From NCBI GenBank assembly GCA_026989405.1, contig JALSJL010000388.1, forward strand, positions 1 through 12,157: 12,157 bases of DNA. Direction: 5' to 3'. Both the position numbers and the translations under genes were made by a program. This DNA comes from Marinosulfonomonas sp. Lineage in GTDB: Bacteria > Pseudomonadota > Alphaproteobacteria > Rhodobacterales > Rhodobacteraceae. Shown here piece after piece: positions 1 through 6,585 of the stretch. The notes beneath the pieces were generated by a model that was given only the letters and a program-made list of their open reading frames with translations, did no database searches and was not told the DNA's origin. Each line of letters opens with the position of its first letter. Positions within the stretch are counted from its first letter, which is position 1.

Positions 1-80
1 CAACTGGACCTGACCGCGCGTTGATCCGTGGGCGGGTGGCCGTCGCCTTTGGAAGCCCGCCAAAAAACCCGGCGCCGTGG

Positions 81-3000
81 CTACAGGTCGATTTCGATCA
101 CACCGTCCCTTTGCGCGGCGCGGGACTGGCAGAGAATCATCTGTCGGGTGCGTTCGGATTTCGAAAGCACATAGTCGCGGTGTTCCACCTCGCCGCTGAT
201 CACCGAGCATTTGCAGATGCCGCACAGCCCGTCCGAGCATTTTACGTCGACATGCACCCCGGCCGCCAACAGTGCATCGGTCGCGGTCTGGTCGGCTGCG
301 ACCGGAATTTCGCGCCCGGTTCGGGCCAGGCGCAGGGTAAACGGGTGGTTTTCACGTTCTGGTGTTTCGGGCGCCGAGAAGTATTCAAGGTGTTTTGCAT
401 CATCGGGAAAGCCTGCACGGTCGGCTGCTGAAAGCACTGCCTGCATATAGGCATCGGGCCCACAGGTGTAGACATGCGCGCCGGGCCGGTAGTGCAGGAT
501 GCGCGCCAGGTCGGCGCGCGTGCCCTCGTCCGAGATGTGCAAATGCACATGTGCAGCCCAGGGGGCTTTTTCGATGTCCGGCAAGAAAGCGGCGTCGTGG
601 CGTGTCGGCACCGAATAGTGCAGTGCAAAGGCACGTCCCAGTTCATGCAGCCGGTGCGCCATCGCAATCATCGGCGTCACGCCAATGCCGCCGCCCATGA
701 GATAGGTAAGACGTGCATCTTCAATCAGTGGAAAGTTGTTGATCGGGTAAGATATGAACACCCGGCGGCCTTCCCGGAAAATGCGGTGCAACAGGCGCGA
801 GCCTCCGCGCCCGGCGTCTTCGCGCAGAACCGCGATCTGGTAGCGTGACCGGTCGGCCGGATTGCCCGAGAGGGAAAACTGGCGGAAGAACTCGGGGGCA
901 ACCACGACGTCGATGTAGGCGCCGGCCGTGAACTCGGGCATGGCAGAGCCGTCAGGCATGGAAAACTCGTATTTCGACACCTTTTCCGATAGTTGTTCGA
1001 CTTTGCTTACGACGGTTTGAAGCACCGGTATTTCGGCTGTTCCGGCGGTGTAGACATGCTCTGGCGCGATGCCGGCCGCCCGCCGTTTTTTGTGCTCGGC
1101 CGCGCTGATCATCGCCTCGTAGGCCTCGATCCCGGCGTCGCGGTCCATCGGAAACGGCCAGGGGAAAGGGGGCGGCGCGAGCGGCGCCGGGTAGACTGCA
1201 AGCGTCTGGTCTTCGTAGCGCAGCGCGAGTTGCTTCTGCAGTGGCCGGGCGTTGACCGGATGCGCTGTCGGGCGGTAGGGGCCTTCGTCCACCATTTCGA
1301 TGTCCCACCACCACTTTTTCACGCTGTTTATCTCGCCGCGTCCAGCCAGATCGTCCAGTTTCGCCAAGGCCCTGGCGGCAAATGGCATGGTGGATGCGGC
1401 CCATCTGAACGGGGCTTCGGCAAACAGGCCTTCCAGGTTCCAGGGGCAGGTCTTCATGCAGCGCCCGCACATGGCGCCGTTCGGCTGGCTGACCCGATAT
1501 GTCGTGCATTTCTGGCTGTCGGATTTCCAGATTTCGTAGCCGTTGAACATCAGTTTCGGCCCGGCGGTGATCGCGCCAGAGGGGCATTCGCGCGCGCATT
1601 TGTTGCAGGATTCGCAAAATGCCTGAAGCCCGAAGTCGATCGGCTTGTCGTGGCTCATGGGCATGTCGGTGGTGATCACCCCGCTTTTCAGCCGCGGCCC
1701 GAGAAACGGGTTGAGGATCACTTCGCCGATGCGGCTGACCTCACCCAGCCCGGAAAGCAGCAAGAGCGGCGGGTTGAGCACCTCGTCATCCATCACCGAA
1801 TGCACCCGGGCCGAGTGGCCCAGCCGGCGAATGTGCTCGGCCAGCACGCCGCCGAGCAGCGAAAACCGCAGGTAGGCGCGCATCGACTGGGCGCAGGCAA
1901 TCCAGTCGTCGCCGGAGGCGCCTTCCATGGTTTCATGGCCCTGGTCGATGATGATCGAGATGGCGTTTTCGTGATAGGGGTCAATGGGTTGCCCGGCGGC
2001 GTCGTGGCTGTAATAGGCCCAGTCGGGGCAGGCGCTCAGCCCCACCGCGTCGCAGCCCAGAAAATAGGCGGCGGCCTTGATGTTTTCGGCATTTCGGGCC
2101 GGGTCGCCTGTCGTGGGGTGCCGTTCGGGCGCAGGGTCGCCGTCCTGCAGCAGAATGAAGGCGCCAAGCGACGGGCGAAAGGCATAGGCGGCGGCGGATT
2201 TTCGAACGTAGTTGCCGTTTTTCGAGCCTTCCTGCGTCTTGGGGCCAAGGTCGCCAAACAGAGAACGCGCGAACATGTTGGCGCGTTTGGGCACGCGCGC
2301 GACATTGGCGGCGTCGATGTAGGTGGTCGGCGCATCCACGCGCTTGAGTGTTTCAAACGGGTGCGGGCCAAGCACATAGTCGCGCCGGGCAAAGGGGTCG
2401 CGGTTTCGCGCGTTCACGGCGTGGCGTCCGAACCCGGTGTGCCAGCTGGCCGGCGGGCGGGCGGTTTCGCAAAGCGGTCTGTCGGGCGCAAAGGCAAGGG
2501 TGGTCGTGACCGCCGCCAGCCCGAAATTCCGGCCGATGAAAGGGTTGTGGACCTGCCCGTCGCGCACCGTCGCAAGACCTGCGGCAACCGCCAGGCGCTT
2601 GAGGTGCACATCGGCCGCTGCAGCGCTGTGGGCGCGCGCGTCATGTCCCAGCAACCGGATGTAGCTGGCCAGGGTTACGGCCGTTTCCGCGCCGCGCAGG
2701 CAGGCCCGGTGTTCAAGCGCGTCCTGAACCCAGTCGCAGCCCTTTTCATCGGCCCCCGGCGCGCGCCGGTGATCATACAGAAAGACCAGCGCGTGGGTGT
2801 GGTGGCGCACCGGGGCGGGCGGGGCATCCATGGCGTCGCGCAGCCCCGCCATGATCACGTCTATTCCGGCGGCCAGCGTCTTGGGCTGCATGGTTCGGAT
2901 CTTGTCGGCCAGACGCGCGACGTCGGGGTTTTCCAACGGCACGTCGCGCCAGGCAGAGGGCGGGATTTCGCACAGCCCGACCATGGCGGCATCGCAGTAA

Positions 3001-3278
3001 TATCCGAACGATTTCAGGTGATTGGCCCGGGCCGTCAGGCCTTCGGGGATCACTGCGCGCTCTGGCTTCACCAATCCATCGCGGGTGGCATCAAGCATCG
3101 CCTGGTAGTCCCGCATCGCATTGACAATGGACAGCGGGTCGTCGCTGCGCCGGAAAGACAGGCCCGGCTCGGGGGCGATCTGGCCAAGATCGGGAATGTC
3201 ATCGGCCCGCGCGAGCTTTTCCATCGGATACGGGCCCAGGTGAAACGGGCGCTTGGCGTAGGAAAACAGGCGGCTCAT
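81..3278 (-). CDS. rdhA: Self-sufficient catabolic reductive dehalogenase (RdhA fused to FAD/NAD(P)H reductase and [2Fe-2S] ferredoxin)
   Basis: Predicted to remove halogen reductively from an organohalide, probably a halogenated phenol or hydroxybenzoate, using NAD(P)H and cobalamin in the cytoplasm. Residues 1-545 are two corrinoid-fold-like halves. Two [4Fe-4S] sites follow: C555/C558/C561/C565 and C591/C604/C607/C611. The reductase part has an FAD motif RQFSLSG (799-805), a nucleotide-binding GGGIGVTPM (862-870) and CGP (939-941). The ferredoxin cysteines are C1014/C1019/C1022/C1050. Active-site residues recalled for Nitratireductor NpRdhA (Ser422, Tyr426, Lys488, Arg552) fall on S465, Y469, K531 and R595 at a constant offset of 43. 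There is no Tat signal and no rdhB anchor gene nearby, unlike respiratory dehalogenases; the fused layout is that of BhbA/NpRdhA. The start is the ATG at 3278, without a clear Shine-Dalgarno. Family and cofactors are firm; the substrate is inferred. Confidence 0.95.
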   Translation of the reverse strand: MSRLFSYAKRPFHLGPYPMEKLARADDIPDLGQIAPEPGLSFRRSDDPLSIVNAMRDYQAMLDATRDGLVKPERAVIPEGLTARANHLKSFGYYCDAAMVGLCEIPPSAWRDVPLENPDVARLADKIRTMQPKTLAAGIDVIMAGLRDAMDAPPAPVRHHTHALVFLYDHRRAPGADEKGCDWVQDALEHRACLRGAETAVTLASYIRLLGHDARAHSAAAADVHLKRLAVAAGLATVRDGQVHNPFIGRNFGLAAVTTTLAFAPDRPLCETARPPASWHTGFGRHAVNARNRDPFARRDYVLGPHPFETLKRVDAPTTYIDAANVARVPKRANMFARSLFGDLGPKTQEGSKNGNYVRKSAAAYAFRPSLGAFILLQDGDPAPERHPTTGDPARNAENIKAAAYFLGCDAVGLSACPDWAYYSHDAAGQPIDPYHENAISIIIDQGHETMEGASGDDWIACAQSMRAYLRFSLLGGVLAEHIRRLGHSARVHSVMDDEVLNPPLLLLSGLGEVSRIGEVILNPFLGPRLKSGVITTDMPMSHDKPIDFGLQAFCESCNKCARECPSGAITAGPKLMFNGYEIWKSDSQKCTTYRVSQPNGAMCGRCMKTCPWNLEGLFAEAPFRWAASTMPFAARALAKLDDLAGRGEINSVKKWWWDIEMVDEGPYRPTAHPVNARPLQKQLALRYEDQTLAVYPAPLAPPPFPWPFPMDRDAGIEAYEAMISAAEHKKRRAAGIAPEHVYTAGTAEIPVLQTVVSKVEQLSEKVSKYEFSMPDGSAMPEFTAGAYIDVVVAPEFFRQFSLSGNPADRSRYQIAVLREDAGRGGSRLLHRIFREGRRVFISYPINNFPLIEDARLTYLMGGGIGVTPMIAMAHRLHELGRAFALHYSVPTRHDAAFLPDIEKAPWAAHVHLHISDEGTRADLARILHYRPGAHVYTCGPDAYMQAVLSAADRAGFPDDAKHLEYFSAPETPERENHPFTLRLARTGREIPVAADQTATDALLAAGVHVDVKCSDGLCGICKCSVISGEVEHRDYVLSKSERTRQMILCQSRAAQRDGVIEIDL

Positions 3279-3284
3279 GGCGAC

Positions 3285-3313
3285 AGTTGTTCACGCTTCG
3301 TTTGGGGTGTCAA
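3285..3313 (-). promoter_or_regulatory. Putative rdhA promoter (consensus -35) abutting the start codon
   Basis: Read on the minus strand, a perfect TTGACA lies at 3313-3308. After a 17-base spacer comes ACAACT (3290-3285), a poor -10 with two of six consensus bases. Transcription would begin close to 3278, the A of the rdhA ATG, which would leave little or no 5' leader. That agrees with the lack of a Shine-Dalgarno there. The -35 is exact, but the -10 is weak and no experiment supports the site. Confidence 0.35.
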
Positions 3314-3361
3314 CGCGCGCAAAGCTGTGCCAATACGGGCCGGACCAGTCAGGAGGCGCAA

Positions 3362-4081
3362 ATGCCGGTGCGGGCGATATTGTTCGACAAGGACGGGACG
3401 CTGTTCGATTTTCAGCGAACCTGGGCACCCTGGGTTGCCGTGGTGATTGATCGGCTGGCCCAGGGCGACGAACAACTGGCCGATCAACTGGCGCGTGCCT
3501 GGCACTTTGACAGGGCCAAACTGCGCATCGGCCGCGACAGCATCATCATCTCGGGCGAAGTGGAGCAGGTCGCCCGGCAGATCCACCCATTGGTGCCAGG
3601 CTATGGCCCGGATGCGCTCCTGGCGCTGCTGGATGAAACCGGCGCGCAGGCCGAAGGCGTGCCCGTCCTGCCCCTGGCCGGGTTTCTGCAGGGGCTGTCG
3701 GACAGCGGGCTGCGCCTTGGCGTTGCAACCAACGACACCGAAAGCACGGCGCGTGCGCAATTGCACCGGGCCGGTATCGAGCACCGGTTCGACTTCATTG
3801 CCGGATATGACAGCGGACATGGCGGAAAACCCGCGCCGGGGATGTGTCTGGCCTTTGCCGACCATTTGGACCTTGATCCGGCGCAGATCGTGATGGTGGG
3901 CGACAGCCGGCACGACCTTTGCGCCGGGCGGGCGGCCGGGATGCGATGCGTCGGGGTTCTGACCGGGCTGGCCGACGAAAGCGATCTGGCGCCCTACGCG
4001 GATGTGGTCTTGTCAGACATCGGCGAACTGCCCAGGTGGCTGGGACAGGTGCTGCCGCCGCGCTCGATCGTGATATCGTGA
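3362..4081 (+). CDS. HAD-superfamily phosphatase (phosphoglycolate phosphatase-like)
   Basis: A 239-residue cytoplasmic hydrolase, probably dephosphorylating a small phosphorylated metabolite through an aspartyl-phosphate intermediate. All four HAD motifs are present: DKDGT at residues 9-13 (nucleophile D9, acid/base D11), T123-N124-D125 as motif II, K156 in GGKPAPG as motif III, and GDSRHD with D181/D185 as motif IV. A helical cap lies between motifs I and II. The second aspartate of motif I marks a phosphatase rather than a true 2-haloacid dehalogenase, so the position next to a reductive dehalogenase should not be read as a dehalogenation role. The ATG at 3362 is chosen because AGGAGG lies five bases upstream (3351-3356); a longer frame from 3287 lacks such a site. 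It is divergent from rdhA with an 83-base gap. The substrate is unknown. Confidence 0.9.
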   Translation: MPVRAILFDKDGTLFDFQRTWAPWVAVVIDRLAQGDEQLADQLARAWHFDRAKLRIGRDSIIISGEVEQVARQIHPLVPGYGPDALLALLDETGAQAEGVPVLPLAGFLQGLSDSGLRLGVATNDTESTARAQLHRAGIEHRFDFIAGYDSGHGGKPAPGMCLAFADHLDLDPAQIVMVGDSRHDLCAGRAAGMRCVGVLTGLADESDLAPYADVVLSDIGELPRWLGQVLPPRSIVIS

Positions 4082-4233
4082 CCGGGCAGAAGGCCGGGAA
4101 TACCGGCAGCCCGACGTTTTACATGAACGGCGGGGGGCAGGTCCTGTATGGCAACGTGGGCGACAAGCTGCGCGAAGCCAATGTCGAGGAACTGTTGCGC
4201 TCGCGTGGCCCGGAAGAAGCAAGCTGGTGCTGA
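4078..4233 (+). pseudogene. Thioredoxin-like C-terminal fragment or small ORF (51 aa)
   Basis: A GTG at 4078 overlaps the HAD stop as GTGA and opens a 51-codon frame ending at 4233. From residue 9 it reads GNTGSPTFYMNGGGQVLYG and continues with a Leu/Glu-rich helix. This resembles the end of the thioredoxin fold: a cis-proline (S-P-T-F), a beta hairpin with a G-G turn, then the final helix. The CxxC half of such a protein is absent. It could be the remnant of a decayed thioredoxin-family gene, a translationally coupled small protein, or chance. No Shine-Dalgarno is visible before the GTG. The resemblance was judged by eye only. Confidence 0.3.
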
Positions 4234-4270
4234 TGCCCGTGGCCTGAAGGTCGCGCGCAGGATCGTGAAA

Positions 4271-4287
4271 GCGACAGTTCCTGTCGC
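4271..4287. promoter_or_regulatory. Perfect inverted repeat upstream of the MttB-family gene (possible operator)
   Basis: GCGACAG-TTC-CTGTCGC is a perfect 7-base inverted repeat with a 3-base centre, 58 bases before the methyltransferase ATG, in the otherwise featureless 112 bases after the small ORF. A dimeric repressor site is plausible; an RNA hairpin is also possible, but no T-tract follows, so it is not a classical terminator. No regulator can be named from the bases. Confidence 0.4.
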
Positions 4288-4345
4288 AAAACGCGCGGAA
4301 ATCCGGCCGCCGCTGTCGTTTCCTGAGCCGGAACGGGAGATCAGC

Positions 4346-5905
4346 ATGGCTCAGAAAACCGAACGGCGCGGGCGCAGCGGCGGCAGGGCGGGAAACGCCC
4401 GGCGCGGCTCTGCCAGAGCCATCCAGCAAATGCCCTGGCGCATACCGACCAACGTCGACCGACCGACCGAGCCTCTGGATGACACCGGGATCATGGCGAT
4501 CCATGATGGCGCGATGCGCATTCTCGAAGAGATCGGTATCGAGTTTCTGAACGCCGATGCCCGGCGCATCATGCGCAAAGCGGGCTGCACAATCGACGGC
4601 ACGAATGTGCGCATGGGGCGCGAATTCGTGATGGAAATGGTGGCGAAAGCGCCGTCGGAATTCACGATCACCCCGCGCAACCCGGCGCGCCAGGTGAAGG
4701 TCGGCGGCAAGAACCTGCTGTTCGTCAATGTCTCATCGCCGCCGAACTATTGGGACATGGAGATCGGCCGCAAGGTGCCCGGCACCCGCGAGCAATGCGG
4801 CAACCTGTTGAAATTGACGCAATATTTCAACTGTATTCACCTGAGCGCAGGCTATCCGGTCGAACCTGTCGATGTGCACCCGTCGATCCGCCATCTCGAC
4901 GTGGTTCACGACAAGCTGTTGCTTACCGACAAGGTGACACATGCCTATTCGCTGGGGGCCGAACGGGTGGAAGACGTGACCGAGATGGTGCGCATTGCCA
5001 GCGGGCTGAGCCATGCGGATTTCGAGGCGCGGCCGCATATCTACACCAACATCAACTCGACATCGCCGCTGAAACACGACGACCTGATGCTCGATGGCTT
5101 CATGCGCATGGTAAAGCGCGGCCAGGCGGTGATGGTGTCGCCCTTCACGCTGGCCGGCGCGATGGCGCCGGTGACGATGGCGGGCGCTGTGGCACAGTCG
5201 ATCGCCGAGGGGCTGTGCGTGATCGCCCTGGCGCAGTTCATGCGCCCCGGAACGCCTTGCATTTTCGGCACCTTCACCTCGAACGTGGACATGCGAAGCG
5301 GGGCCCCTGCCTTTGGCACGCCGGAATACATGCGCGCGACGCAGATGACGGGCCAGATGACGCGGTTTTACGGCTTGCCCATGCGTGCCTCTGGCGTGTG
5401 CACCTCGAACGTGCCGGACGGGCAGGCGATGTGGGAAACCTCAAACAGCCTGTGGTCGGCGGTGCAGTCGGGCACCAACATGGTGGTGCATGCCGCCGGC
5501 TGGCTCGAGGGCGGTTTGATCGCAAGCCCCGAAAAGTTCGTGATGGATTGCGAGGTCTTGCAGCAGATTCAGCGCTATATGGAACCGCAGATCACCGCGA
5601 CCGGGCCGGACGACATTGCGCTGGAGGCCATCCGGGAAGTCGGCAGCAGCGATCATTTCTTCGGCATCGCGCATACGCAGGAGCGCTATGAAACCGCGTT
5701 CTATCAGCCCTTTCTTTCAGACTGGACGAACCACGAGGCGTGGGAACTGAAAGGCGCAGAATGGACCGCGCAGCGCGCGCACCGGGTGTTCAAGGACATT
5801 CTTGCCGAATTCGAACCGCCGCCAATGGACGAGGCGGTCCGTGAGGAACTGGCCGATTTCGTTGAACGGCGAAAGGCCGAAGGTGGCGCGCCGACCGATT
5901 TCTGA
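4346..5905 (+). CDS. MttB-family (trimethylamine methyltransferase-like) corrinoid methyltransferase
   Basis: A 519-residue cytoplasmic protein of the MttB superfamily. These enzymes move a methyl group from a quaternary or tertiary amine to the cobalt of a partner corrinoid protein. After a basic tail (residues 1-32) the family barrel runs to the C-terminus, with characteristic stretches around 236-250 (NSTSPLKHDDLMLDG), 307-328 (GTFTSNVDMRSGAPAFGTPEYM region) and 430-445 (REVGSSDHFFGIAHTQ). No in-frame amber codon occurs, so it is a non-pyrrolysine member like MtgB; the substrate is more likely a betaine-type compound than trimethylamine. No corrinoid protein, reactivase or folate methyltransferase gene lies in the window, so the partner must be elsewhere. 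The ATG at 4346 has GGGAG at 4335-4339; the upstream in-frame extension from 4148 is low-complexity and rejected. Family firm, substrate unknown. Confidence 0.92.
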   Translation: MAQKTERRGRSGGRAGNARRGSARAIQQMPWRIPTNVDRPTEPLDDTGIMAIHDGAMRILEEIGIEFLNADARRIMRKAGCTIDGTNVRMGREFVMEMVAKAPSEFTITPRNPARQVKVGGKNLLFVNVSSPPNYWDMEIGRKVPGTREQCGNLLKLTQYFNCIHLSAGYPVEPVDVHPSIRHLDVVHDKLLLTDKVTHAYSLGAERVEDVTEMVRIASGLSHADFEARPHIYTNINSTSPLKHDDLMLDGFMRMVKRGQAVMVSPFTLAGAMAPVTMAGAVAQSIAEGLCVIALAQFMRPGTPCIFGTFTSNVDMRSGAPAFGTPEYMRATQMTGQMTRFYGLPMRASGVCTSNVPDGQAMWETSNSLWSAVQSGTNMVVHAAGWLEGGLIASPEKFVMDCEVLQQIQRYMEPQITATGPDDIALEAIREVGSSDHFFGIAHTQERYETAFYQPFLSDWTNHEAWELKGAEWTAQRAHRVFKDILAEFEPPPMDEAVREELADFVERRKAEGGAPTDF

Positions 5906-5921
5906 GGTGGCGCGGGATGCA

Positions 5922-5972
5922 TTCAATTTGAACGGTTTTCTTTGACGGATGTTAAAGTCGGCCCGCTAGGTT
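5922..5972 (+). promoter_or_regulatory. Candidate promoter region of the H-NOX/diguanylate cyclase operon
   Basis: The 92 bases between the methyltransferase stop and the H-NOX start are AT-richer than their surroundings. They hold a perfect short palindrome TTCAATTTGAA (5922-5932), a -35-like TTGACG (5942-5947), and 18-19 bases later a weak -10-like CTAGGT/TAGGTT (5966-5972). No FNR/NnrR-type TTGAT-N4-ATCAA box is visible. The promoter is only suggested. Confidence 0.28.
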
Positions 5973-5997
5973 CCCCGGAAATTACAGGGAACATGCC

Positions 5998-6585
5998 ATG
6001 CACGGTCTGATCAACCGCTCACTCCAATGTTTTGTCCGCGATACCTACGGCGACGACAATTGGCGCAGCATTGCCAAGTCCGCAAGACTCGGGTTTGTCA
6101 ATTTCGAAGCGCTCATGACCTACCCCGATGAACTGACCTTTCGGGCGTTGACTGCGGCCTGCACCACGCTGAACAAACCCAGTGACGTCCTGCTTGAAGA
6201 TCTCGGCACCTACCTGGTGTCGCACCCGAACCTTGAGGCGGTTCGGCGCATCCTTCGTTTCGGCGGCGAGACGTTCCTGGATTTCCTGTATTCTCTGGAC
6301 GATCTGCCTGACCGTGTTCGGCTGGCGGTTCCCGATCTGAACCTGCCCCGGCTTGAATTGCGAGAACATTCTCCGGGGGCGTTGACCCTGCGAAGTATCG
6401 GGGCGTGCCCCGGGTTCGGGCATGTGATGGTCGGAATACTCCGGGCGATGTCCGATGACTATGGAACGCTCGCCTTTCTTGAACATCTGGGGGCCGGAAA
6501 TGGTGAGGAAATCGTGTCGGTCCAGCTTCTGGAGGTCGGGTTTTCCGCCGGCCGTGAATTCAGGCTTGCCTTGGGGTCGGCCTGA
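5998..6585 (+). CDS. Heme-NO-binding (H-NOX/HNOB) family protein with degenerate heme site
   Basis: A 195-residue stand-alone H-NOX-family protein, the family of NO/O2 sensors that signal to a partner enzyme. The N-terminus MHGLINRSLQCFVRDTYGD and overall length match bacterial H-NOX. An ungapped 24-residue alignment by eye of residues 96-119 with Thermoanaerobacter H-NOX keeps F96-L97 and the conserved proline (P117, equivalent to P115). It puts P104 where the heme-ligating His102 should be. Continuing without gaps, the heme-propionate motif YxSxR falls on S133/G135/C137. Other histidines (H76, H123, H142, H163) exist, so heme binding by another route is not excluded. The start ATG at 5998 has AGGGA at 5986-5990; an ATG at 5993 is in another frame. 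The stop directly abuts the diguanylate cyclase start, indicating co-translation and a partner role. Confidence 0.87.
   Translation: MHGLINRSLQCFVRDTYGDDNWRSIAKSARLGFVNFEALMTYPDELTFRALTAACTTLNKPSDVLLEDLGTYLVSHPNLEAVRRILRFGGETFLDFLYSLDDLPDRVRLAVPDLNLPRLELREHSPGALTLRSIGACPGFGHVMVGILRAMSDDYGTLAFLEHLGAGNGEEIVSVQLLEVGFSAGREFRLALGSA

Noticed and set aside
1..24. Plus-strand codons QLDLTAR followed by TGA, possibly the tail of a gene entering from the left.
   Set aside because: Only seven codons are visible and any frame could end so; no family can be assigned.
25..80. Inverted repeat GGCGGG/CCCGCC (31-36 and 56-61) plus an A6/T6 run at 62-67, as a terminator for rdhA.
   Set aside because: On the rdhA strand the T-run comes before this stem rather than after it, and the stem just before the run (CGGCGCCG) has no loop; a terminator here is possible but not supported.
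993..3446. Long plus-strand open frame of 817 codons opposite the dehalogenase.
   Set aside because: It is the antisense shadow of a GC-rich gene: no domain, no Shine-Dalgarno, and the opposite strand carries all dehalogenase motifs.
3362..4081. HAD protein as a 2-haloacid dehalogenase working with RdhA.
   Set aside because: Motif I is DKDGT, with the second aspartate typical of phosphatases; haloacid dehalogenases lack it.
4148..4345. N-terminal extension of the methyltransferase by 66 residues.
   Set aside because: It has no family similarity and runs through the inverted repeat, while the ATG at 4346 has a proper ribosome binding site.
4346..5905. Pyrrolysine-containing trimethylamine methyltransferase (true MttB).
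   Set aside because: No in-frame TAG is present and no pyl genes are visible; it is a non-pyrrolysine superfamily member.
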